The notes beneath the pieces are model-generated. The model saw only the letters and a program-made list of their open reading frames with translations, was not told the DNA's origin and ran no database searches. Shown piece after piece: positions 1 through 5,434 of a DNA stretch of 6,453 bases. The position numbers were made by a program, and so were the translations under genes. The stretch spans positions 1 to 6,453 of the forward strand of contig JAEZLD010000093.1 of NCBI GenBank assembly GCA_023415335.1. The letters are read 5' to 3'. The DNA comes from Bacillota bacterium (GTDB lineage: Bacteria; Bacillota; Clostridia; Clostridiales; Caloramatoraceae). Numbering within the stretch: position 1 is the stretch's first letter; every line of letters begins with the position of its first letter.

Positions 1-843
1 CAGATTACCAGAGAAAACCCTTATATAATATAGCCTGTGCCTATAGGAGGTGCACTGAACCTTGTATACATATGCTGAAAGCTCATTGTTTTCACTAGTC
101 TTTGGAATAAACCACCTGTCTATAGCCTCCATAAGATTCTCTATACCACAATCCTTAAGCGCAGTTCCATGATATATGGGGTAGAGACTGCAGCTGTTTA
201 CGCTGCTTTTTATGGCATCCTCACAGTCTGTAGAGGTTATTTCCTCATCCTTAAGGTACTTTTCCAGCAGCTCATCTGATAAATCCAAAAGCTGATCTTT
301 AAAGCCATTATCAGATAAACACCTATCCTCTATGAGAAAGGCCCTGTTATCTATGGATTCATGGCATATAGCCTTCTGCATCAGTATGAACTTTGAGGTA
401 AGCTCAGACCTTATCTGTGAGTAGACTTCACTTAAGTTTACCCCTGACCGGTCTATCTTATTGATGAATATTATTGTTGGAATGCTCATCTGCCGAAGCT
501 TTCGGAAGATGGCCCGGGTCTGGGGCTGCACTCCCTCCTTTGCAGAGATAACAAGTATAACCCCATCAAGTACCGACAGTGACCTTTCAACCTCTGCAAT
601 GAAGTCCATATGCCCAGGGGTGTCTATAAGATTTATTTTGGTGTCCTTTATCATGAAGGATACAGTAGCAGAGCGTATGGTCATGCCCCTCTTTTTCTCA
701 AGCTCCATGGAATCAGTGGTGGTAGTACCCTCGTCTACGTTTCCCATGGAGGGCTTTATACCGCTGTGGTATAGAAAGCTCTCTGTTACTGTTGTTTTTC
801 CTGCATCTACATGTGCCATAATGCCAAGATTTATTATTTTCAT
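1..843 (-). CDS. Ribosomal-protection GTPase, Tet(M)/TetB(P) type (partial, N-terminal part)
   Basis: This EF-G-like GTPase family binds tetracycline-blocked ribosomes and expels the drug using GTP. The frame is open from the ATG at 843-841 to the left edge, giving 281 codons of a protein usually about 640 residues long. The G-domain motifs are intact: P-loop AHVDAGKTT (residues 10-18), switch I GTTTTD (39-44) and RGMTI (52-56), DTPGH (74-78) and NKID (128-131). NCSLYP/HGTA-type sequence follows further on, and the visible end reads RHRLYYIRVFSGNL, matching the start of domain II in Tet(M). The spacing of the G motifs equals that of Tet(M) as I remember it. The ribosome binding site AAGGAG (861-856) lies 12 bases before the ATG, which is long. 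Domains III-V, including the drug-displacing loops of domain IV, are outside the window, so the tet class and actual resistance cannot be shown. A translation factor paralogue without resistance activity is the alternative. The attenuator-like leader upstream favours a resistance role. Confidence 0.88.
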   Translation of the reverse strand, partial: MKIINLGIMAHVDAGKTTVTESFLYHSGIKPSMGNVDEGTTTTDSMELEKKRGMTIRSATVSFMIKDTKINLIDTPGHMDFIAEVERSLSVLDGVILVISAKEGVQPQTRAIFRKLRQMSIPTIIFINKIDRSGVNLSEVYSQIRSELTSKFILMQKAICHESIDNRAFLIEDRCLSDNGFKDQLLDLSDELLEKYLKDEEITSTDCEDAIKSSVNSCSLYPIYHGTALKDCGIENLMEAIDRWFIPKTSENNELSAYVYKVQCTSYRHRLYYIRVFSGNL

Positions 844-845
844 TG

Positions 846-887
846 TGATTACCCGCTCCTTAAAACATCATTTATTTTAGGTAATCA
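846..887 (-). promoter_or_regulatory. Hairpin enclosing the ribosome binding site of the ribosomal-protection gene
   Basis: In the mRNA (minus strand) TGATTACC (887-880) is complementary to GGTAATCA (853-846), and the adjoining TAAAA (879-875) pairs with TTTTA (865-861). The Shine-Dalgarno AAGGAG (861-856) overlaps the end of the inner stem and the unpaired bulge, and the outer stem covers the bases just before the ATG at 843. When folded, this would hinder initiation. The pairings are read directly; a regulatory role is inference. Confidence 0.45.
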
Positions 888-934
888 GCGGCTTCCCTTA
901 TGAGAACGGGCGGGCTGCCTGGCGTGGTAATCAT
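872..934 (-). other. Possible 20-codon ORF between attenuator terminator and ribosomal-protection gene
   Basis: An ATG at 934-932 opens a 20-residue frame ending in TAA at 874-872. It contains the stretch PGSPPVLIREAADYL, which has ordinary protein-like composition and is GC-richer than its surroundings. No convincing ribosome binding site precedes the ATG; the bases before it are the U-tract of the terminator and a TTTTTAC run. The frame is open further upstream, so this could equally be the tail of a lost gene. I do not recognise the peptide. Confidence 0.2.
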
Positions 935-947
935 GTAAAAAGGGCGT

Positions 948-975
948 AAAAAAACCACAGTCGAAGGCTGTGGTT
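948..975 (-). terminator. Intrinsic terminator in the tet leader (attenuator)
   Basis: Read on the minus strand, AACCACAG (975-968), a 7-base loop and CTGTGGTT (960-953) form a perfect 8-bp stem followed directly by TTTTT (952-948). It sits between the leader peptide and the ribosomal-protection gene, about 105 bases before that gene's start, and in the same transcription direction. A terminator here would stop the transcript before the resistance gene unless it were disrupted, which defines an attenuator layout. Confidence 0.8.
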
Positions 976-990
976 AAACATTCATATATA

Positions 991-1019
991 AAGCCTGACA
1001 ATAATTACATTATAGGCTT
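991..1019 (-). promoter_or_regulatory. Hairpin starting at the leader stop codon (anti-antiterminator candidate)
   Basis: On the minus strand AAGCCT (1019-1014) pairs with AGGCTT (996-991), and the directly adjoining ATAAT (1013-1009) pairs with ATTAT (1005-1001) around a GTA loop. Four bases bulge on the 3' side (1000-997). The 5' arm begins inside the TAA stop of the leader peptide, so a ribosome paused at the last leader codons would cover it. The freed AGGCT could then pair with AGCCT (969-965) in the terminator hairpin. Confidence 0.55.
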
Positions 1020-1089
1020 ATGCACGAATACCAAGGCCGGCTGATTGCATATTAAGTAAGGTGTTCTCAATCAAATTGTTTTTACGCAT
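1018..1089 (-). CDS. Leader peptide, 23 residues, upstream of ribosomal-protection gene
   Basis: A short ORF begins at the ATG 1089-1087 and ends with TAA at 1020-1018. It starts MRKNNLIENT and ends SAGLGIRA. A near-perfect Shine-Dalgarno AGGAGG (1102-1097) lies seven bases before the ATG, the strongest translation signal in this intergenic region. A good promoter begins transcription roughly 25 bases upstream of the ATG. The peptide is followed by a hairpin starting at its stop codon and then an intrinsic terminator before the Tet-type gene. Leader peptides of this size and position control tet(M), erm and ABC-F resistance genes through ribosome stalling or speed. I do not recognise this peptide from a described attenuator. 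The ORF, ribosome binding site and hairpins are seen directly; the regulatory role is inferred from layout. No membrane segment or secretion signal is visible. Confidence 0.72.
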   Translation of the reverse strand: MRKNNLIENTLLNMQSAGLGIRA

Positions 1090-1123
1090 GTTACAGCCTC
1101 CTCTTTCTTTAAAATCTACCATT

Positions 1124-1152
1124 ATATTACACCTTTGACTTATAAAAGTCAA
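1124..1152 (-). promoter_or_regulatory. Sigma-A-type promoter for leader peptide and ribosomal-protection gene
   Basis: On the minus strand a -35 TTGACT (1152-1147) is separated by 17 bases from a -10 TAATAT (1129-1124). An overlapping TATAAT (1126-1121) would give a 20-base spacer. Transcription would start near 1117-1114 and give a short 5' end leading directly into the AGGAGG site of the leader peptide. Confidence 0.72.
1135..1152. repeat. Palindrome over the tet-side promoter (operator candidate)
   Basis: TTGACTT (1135-1141) and AAGTCAA (1146-1152) form a perfect 7-bp inverted repeat around ATAA. It contains the leftward -35 box and part of its spacer, a usual position for a repressor site. 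It lies in the divergent region between the tet leader and ygiQ. No regulator gene is visible in the window, so operator function is inferred from position and symmetry. Confidence 0.4.
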
Positions 1153-1177
1153 TATTAAATATAATAGTAGACGTACG

Positions 1178-1206
1178 TTGGATTATGTGACAAAATGTAG
1201 TATAGT
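1178..1206 (+). promoter_or_regulatory. Promoter for the YgiQ-family gene
   Basis: TTGGAT (1178-1183) and TATAGT (1201-1206) are 17 bases apart and would start transcription near 1213, some 40 bases before the ATG at 1256. The ribosome binding site AAGGAAGGTG (1241-1250) follows. An alternative TTGACT (1135-1140) to TATAAT (1160-1165) pairing has a 19-base spacer and is less likely. Confidence 0.55.
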
Positions 1207-1255
1207 AAAGAACTGCCTTTAGAGAAAATATAATAGTACTAAGGAAGGTGATAGC

Positions 1256-3199
1256 ATGGAGAAAAATGCATTTCTGCCAGTCACCAGAGAGGATATGTTG
1301 CAGAGAGGCTGGGATGAGCTGGACTTTGTGCTTGTTACAGGGGACGCTTATGTGGACCACCACAGCTTTGCCCATGCCATTATCTCAAGGGTATTGGAGG
1401 ACCACGGCTATAAGGTGGGAATAATCGCCCAGCCAGATTGGAAGACCAAGGACGATTTTATGAGGTTAGGACGCCCCAGGCTGGCGTTCCTTGTATCTCC
1501 GGGCAATATGGATTCCATGGTGAACCACTATACTGTAGCAAGAAAGCCCAGGAGCAAGGACTTGTATTCTCCAGGTGGAGAAATGGGACACAGGCCGGAC
1601 AGGGCAGGCATTGTGTATTGTAATAGAATAAGAGAGGCATATGGAAGTGTGCCAATTGTTATAGGTGGTATTGAGGCAAGCTTAAGAAGGTTTGCCCATT
1701 ATGATTACTGGAGTGATAAGGTAAGAAACTCCATACTTATAGATTCCAGCGCGGACCTGCTTATATTCGGAATGGGAGAAAAGCAGATTGTAGGAGTGGC
1801 AGACAACCTTAGGGATGGGCTTGAAGCCAAGTATATAAGGCAGCTGCCTGGTACCTGCTATGTGGTAGACAGCTTGGATGAGGTATATGACTATGTGCTT
1901 CTTCCCTCCTTTGAGGAGGTCAGGGATGATAAGAGAAAGTATGCTGAGGCCTTTAAGGAGCAGTACGACCAGCAGGACCCTGTAAGGGGGAAGACTCTTG
2001 TCCAGCAGCATGGAATTAAGTATGTGGTGCAGAACCCACCTGAGCTGCCTCTAAGCAGGGAGGAGCTTGACAGGGTATATGCACTTCCTTACCAGAAAAG
2101 GTGGCATCCAATGTATGATGGGTTGGGAGGAATACCTGCAATTGATGAGGTAAAGTTCAGCCTTGTAAGCTCCCGTGGCTGCTTTGGAAGCTGCAGCTTC
2201 TGTGCAATAACCTTCCACGAAGGAAGGGCAGTGCAGAGCAGGAGCCAGGAATCCATAGTTTCTGAGGCTGAGGAAATGACGCACATGAAGGATTTTAAGG
2301 GCTATATACACGACGTGGGAGGGCCTACTGCAGACTTCAGAAAGCCTGCCTGTGAAAGACAGCTGACAGTAGGAGCCTGCAAGGGTAAGCAGTGCCTTTG
2401 GCCTAATCCATGCGGGAACCTTCAGGTTGACCACAGCGAATACTTAGAGCTGCTTAGAAAGCTCAGGAAGATAAAAGGAGTCAAGAAGGTATTCGTGAGA
2501 TCTGGTCTGAGATATGACTATATTATGGCAGACAAGGACGACACCTTCCTTAAGGAGCTTATAGAAAACCATGTAAGCGGCCAGCTTAAGGTGGCCCCGG
2601 AGCATGTGGACCCTGAGGTTCTCCATTACATGGGAAAGCCTGCAGGGGACACCTATGAAAGGTTCAGGAAGAAGTTCTTCGCACTTACTGAAAAGGCAGG
2701 CAAGAAGCAGTACCTTATACCATACCTTATGTCCAGCCATCCAGGCAGCACCATAAAATCTGCCATAAGGCTGGCAGAGTATTTAAGGGATATTGGCTAT
2801 CAGCCTGAGCAGGTGCAGGATTTCTACCCAACCCCTGGAACCTTATCCACCACCATGTTCTATACAGGATTAGACCCAAGGACCATGAAGAAGGTTTATG
2901 TGCCTAAGAGCAACGCTGAGAAGGCAACACAAAGGGCACTTCTGCAGTTTAAGAATCCTAAGAACTATGACCTTGTTTACAAGGCGTTAGTATCTGCTGG
3001 GCGGGAGGACCTTATAGGCTTTGGTCCAAAGTGCCTTATAAGACCAAGGAATGGAAGGCAGGGCGAAAAGGAAGCTAAGGGTGGAAGACCCACAGAAGGA
3101 AGAAACAAAAGAAATCCCAGGGCAGCAGGTCCAAAGGGGAAGAGCCGAGGGAAAAATACCAGAAAAAATTCCAAAGGACCTAAGAGAATCGGCAGATAA
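1256..3199 (+). CDS. ygiQ: YgiQ/UPF0313 family radical SAM protein
   Basis: This is a full-length 647-residue member of the YgiQ family, radical SAM proteins of unproven substrate. Visible family marks are the N-terminal region with FVLVTGDAYVDHHSFAHAII (about 24-43), the block GGIEASLRRFAHYDYWSDK (about 137-155), and the [4Fe-4S]/SAM motif CFGSCSFC with Cys309, Cys313 and Cys316. A second cysteine set follows (366, 375, 380, 386), including CLWPNPC, which is also typical of the family. The C-terminal part (about 525-600) corresponds to the DUF3362 region. The last 50 or so residues are a low-complexity Arg/Lys/Gly-rich tail that suggests nucleic acid or ribosome contact; this is inference. 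The start is supported by AAGGAAGGTG just upstream. The protein is soluble, with no signal peptide. It has its own promoter and a strong terminator, so it is probably monocistronic. Arg codons are mostly AGG/AGA. Confidence 0.95.
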   Translation: MEKNAFLPVTREDMLQRGWDELDFVLVTGDAYVDHHSFAHAIISRVLEDHGYKVGIIAQPDWKTKDDFMRLGRPRLAFLVSPGNMDSMVNHYTVARKPRSKDLYSPGGEMGHRPDRAGIVYCNRIREAYGSVPIVIGGIEASLRRFAHYDYWSDKVRNSILIDSSADLLIFGMGEKQIVGVADNLRDGLEAKYIRQLPGTCYVVDSLDEVYDYVLLPSFEEVRDDKRKYAEAFKEQYDQQDPVRGKTLVQQHGIKYVVQNPPELPLSREELDRVYALPYQKRWHPMYDGLGGIPAIDEVKFSLVSSRGCFGSCSFCAITFHEGRAVQSRSQESIVSEAEEMTHMKDFKGYIHDVGGPTADFRKPACERQLTVGACKGKQCLWPNPCGNLQVDHSEYLELLRKLRKIKGVKKVFVRSGLRYDYIMADKDDTFLKELIENHVSGQLKVAPEHVDPEVLHYMGKPAGDTYERFRKKFFALTEKAGKKQYLIPYLMSSHPGSTIKSAIRLAEYLRDIGYQPEQVQDFYPTPGTLSTTMFYTGLDPRTMKKVYVPKSNAEKATQRALLQFKNPKNYDLVYKALVSAGREDLIGFGPKCLIRPRNGRQGEKEAKGGRPTEGRNKRNPRAAGPKGKSRGKNTRKNSKGPKRIGR

Positions 3200-3230
3200 G
3201 TATATAGAGGCCTATGCAGAATGATATGAT

Positions 3231-3283
3231 ACCTCCTAAGTAGACAAGGTAAATAACCAAAGTCTGCCTGGGAGGTGTTTTTC
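3231..3283 (+). terminator. Rho-independent terminator after the YgiQ-family gene
   Basis: ACCTCCTAAGTAGAC (3231-3245) pairs with GTCTGCCTGGGAGGT (3262-3276) over 15 positions with one mismatch and two G-U pairs. The stem is followed by GTTTTTC (3277-3283). It begins 31 bases after the ygiQ stop codon. The 16-base loop contains GGT/ACC complementarity that could extend the hairpin. Confidence 0.88.
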
Positions 3284-3461
3284 TATTATATTAATGATAT
3301 AATATTTATTACAGATATTTACAGATATGAATGCCATAAGATAAAAATATCAATTCTACTTTTTCAATATGTGAATGACTTATTTATAGAAAACGTAAAT
3401 ACCTATATATACAAAAGCAAAGTAATGATCATTTAATCGCTGGCTAAGGAGGATTGTTTTT
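3284..3461. other. AT-rich intergenic region before the S41 peptidase gene
   Basis: This stretch has no ORF or stable hairpin that I can support. It holds a short direct repeat (ACAGATAT twice, around 3312-3328) and several TATAAT-like runs, for example 3298-3303 and TATATA at 3404-3409. None has a good -35 at the right distance, so the peptidase promoter is likely here but cannot be placed. The ribosome binding site AAGGAGGA (3446-3453) lies eight bases before the next ATG. Confidence 0.4.
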
Positions 3462-5186
3462 ATGAATAAAACAAGAGCTATTGTGACTAAAGTATGCTTA
3501 ATATTATTGTTTCTTGTGACTCTGTTTTTTGTAGCATATTATGCTAAAGTGAAGAATGCCAGTACGGAGGCTGCAAGAGGTAATGTTACTACTGACCTGC
3601 AAGCCCGTAACCTGCAAAAGCTATGCAAGGTCTGGGGATATACTAAGTACACTCATCCTGCATTCCTGCTAGGTAAGAAGGACTGGGATGAAGAACTTCT
3701 AAATCTGGCGGAGTCGGTATACACAGAAGGAAGTGATGATAAGGTCAACAAAATTCTCTACGAATGGTTTGTCAGTTTGGGGAAAGTTGACTATGGAACG
3801 AATTTCATTGACCAGAATTGGGATGATACTCCAGACAATGAAAAAGTATATCTGGCCAAAACAGACTGGCTAACAGATACAGACTACTTAGGGAAACCAC
3901 TTTCTGATGCATTGTCACAGATTCAAGAAATTCCTACTGTTTACCGTGGAAAATCCCCTGTATGCTTTACCGAACAAGGAGGAATTAGTAATAGTACATT
4001 TACCAATGAGAAAACATATGTGGATATGAGTTTTAGTGATATAAGATATAGACTGCTTGGATTGTTCAGGGTGTGGAATGCCATAGAATACTATTATCCT
4101 TACCGGGATATTCTGGACGATGACTGGGATAGGGTGCTATTGGAGTTAATTCCTAAAATGCTGGCAGGAACTGATAAGCATAGCTATCAGTTGATACTTG
4201 CCCAATTGGCAGCAAAGCTTCATGATGCTCATGCGGGCTTTACGCAATCGGAGTTTTTACTGGACGAATTTGGTAAATATGCTGCACCGGTAAGTATTAT
4301 CAAAGCAGAGAATCAGCTTGTTATACACAGTATATATGAGGAATGCGGCCTGCAGCCCGGGGATGTATTATTAGAGCTAAACGGGAAAGGAATCTGGGAT
4401 ATTGTTAATGACCGTAAACAGTATTTGTCAGTAACCACGGACGATAAGCTATTGAATGCAATGGCCATTTGGCTTTTAAGAGCACAGAAACCAGAGATGA
4501 CATTTAAGGTTCTGAGGGGGAATGAGGAATCGACTGTTACAATAAAAGGAGTTGAGTCTGTTTTTCATTCTTATTTAACTTATAACCAGACTCATGAATT
4601 GCTGGATGGAAATATTGGACTGATTAATTCAATGCCATATGCAGACGAGAAAATTGATCAAACCATGCGCACATTTGCTGATACACGTGGTCTTATTGTT
4701 GATATACGTGGAAGTTCCAATTTTTCATACACTCTTGATAAATTTCTTGTTGAAGATAAAAAACCCTTCTGCCTGTGGCAGTATCCTTCAAAGGTAATGC
4801 CTGGAGTATTCATAAAAAATTATATAAGTTATGCGGGTAATGATGGCAGCAATAATATAAAGTACTATGATAAACCAGTTGTTATTCTGATGGATGAGAC
4901 AACCCAAAGCAGTGGTGAGTATTCCGTTATGGCTCTGCGCCAGGGGAAAAATGTAATTGTTATGGGGCGAAATTCCGTTGGCTCAGATGGAACTTATACT
5001 ACTTTGCCACTGCCTGATGGAAATTCGCTAGTCTTTACTGGACTGGGTATTTTTACACCAGATGGCGGACAAACCCAGAGAATAGGTCTCAGCCCGGATA
5101 TATATGTGGAACCGACCATTGCTGGTATTAGAGATGGGCGTGATGAATTAAAGGAAGCAGCGATTCAATATATATTGAGTCATTAA
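3462..5186 (+). CDS. Membrane-anchored S41 family serine peptidase with PDZ-like segment
   Basis: This 574-residue protein has a short basic N-terminus and one hydrophobic segment (about 10-27) with no lipobox, so it is probably anchored and faces outside the cell. Two related helical segments follow (about 50-113 and 198-260), the second ending in LHDAHAGF with His254 and His257. A PDZ-like segment (about 270-355) carries the loop GLQPGD (296-301). The protease core (about 380-555) has strand IGLINSM, LIVDIRG and the nucleophile motif QSSGEYSVMAL (Ser483/Ser484). By spacing from CtpB, the general-base lysine falls on Ser508 (NSVGSDGT), so no Ser-Lys dyad is present. A tricorn-like Ser-His arrangement with His257 is more likely. 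GLSPDIYVEP (542-551) is a family C-terminal motif. The start is set by AAGGAGGA eight bases upstream. Substrate is unknown. Codon use (CGT, CGC and other CGN arginines) differs from ygiQ, which hints at separate acquisition. Loss of catalysis cannot be excluded. Confidence 0.87.
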   Translation: MNKTRAIVTKVCLILLFLVTLFFVAYYAKVKNASTEAARGNVTTDLQARNLQKLCKVWGYTKYTHPAFLLGKKDWDEELLNLAESVYTEGSDDKVNKILYEWFVSLGKVDYGTNFIDQNWDDTPDNEKVYLAKTDWLTDTDYLGKPLSDALSQIQEIPTVYRGKSPVCFTEQGGISNSTFTNEKTYVDMSFSDIRYRLLGLFRVWNAIEYYYPYRDILDDDWDRVLLELIPKMLAGTDKHSYQLILAQLAAKLHDAHAGFTQSEFLLDEFGKYAAPVSIIKAENQLVIHSIYEECGLQPGDVLLELNGKGIWDIVNDRKQYLSVTTDDKLLNAMAIWLLRAQKPEMTFKVLRGNEESTVTIKGVESVFHSYLTYNQTHELLDGNIGLINSMPYADEKIDQTMRTFADTRGLIVDIRGSSNFSYTLDKFLVEDKKPFCLWQYPSKVMPGVFIKNYISYAGNDGSNNIKYYDKPVVILMDETTQSSGEYSVMALRQGKNVIVMGRNSVGSDGTYTTLPLPDGNSLVFTGLGIFTPDGGQTQRIGLSPDIYVEPTIAGIRDGRDELKEAAIQYILSH

Positions 5187-5291
5187 TAGTGGAGAAATAA
5201 TCATTTTGAACCTATAGAGTGGTTACATAATATAATTATAAAAACAATAGCATATACATACTAAAACCGTATTAAATAATACCATATATAA

Positions 5292-5336
5292 CAAGCCTCG
5301 CGTCCGGATTTTAAACACGAGGCTTGAATTTTAATT
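5292..5336. terminator. Terminator hairpin after the S41 gene and ABC remnant
   Basis: CAAGCCTCG (5292-5300) and CGAGGCTTG (5318-5326) form a perfect 9-bp stem with a 17-base loop. The plus-strand tail AATTTTAATT is moderately U-rich; the minus-strand tail is weaker. It lies about 105 bases after the S41 stop codon and 25 bases past the end of the ABC remnant. It may therefore be the old terminator of that lost gene, now shared. Confidence 0.6.
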
Positions 5337-5350
5337 GCTCTTACCTATGC

Positions 5351-5434
5351 TCATATCTTTTCAAACCGGCTGTTTTAAAGATTAGCGTATAAGCGCTTCT
5401 TCTCAAGCAGTTCCTGGAGGGGTCCCTGTTCCAA
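5351..5434 (-). pseudogene. Remnant of an ABC exporter C-terminus
   Basis: The minus-strand frame starting at 5434 reads EQGPLQELLEKKRLYANL, a stop, then NSRFEKI and a stop at 5353-5351. It lines up position by position with the C-terminus of the intact exporter further right, EQGTHQELLEKGGFYAELYNSQFEEV. The stop stands where that protein has tyrosine. The similarity is also plain at DNA level (5355-5434 against 5981-6063) and ends abruptly near 5434. Only the last 28 codons remain, without any ATPase motif, so this is a dead relic of a paralogous ABC exporter gene. The two copies may once have formed a tandem pair, as heterodimeric exporters often do; that is inference. Confidence 0.82.

Noticed and set aside
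461..880. Plus-strand open frame of 139 codons
   Set aside because: It lies opposite the clear GTPase gene, has no ribosome binding site, and its sequence is explained by the antisense of conserved G motifs.
1127..1375. Minus-strand open frame of 82 codons at the start of ygiQ
   Set aside because: It overlaps the well supported ygiQ start and both promoters, has no Shine-Dalgarno, and resembles no family.
3231..3283. Riboswitch or leader structure for the S41 gene
   Set aside because: The stem directly followed by a U-run just after the ygiQ stop is fully explained as a terminator, and the S41 start is 180 bases away.
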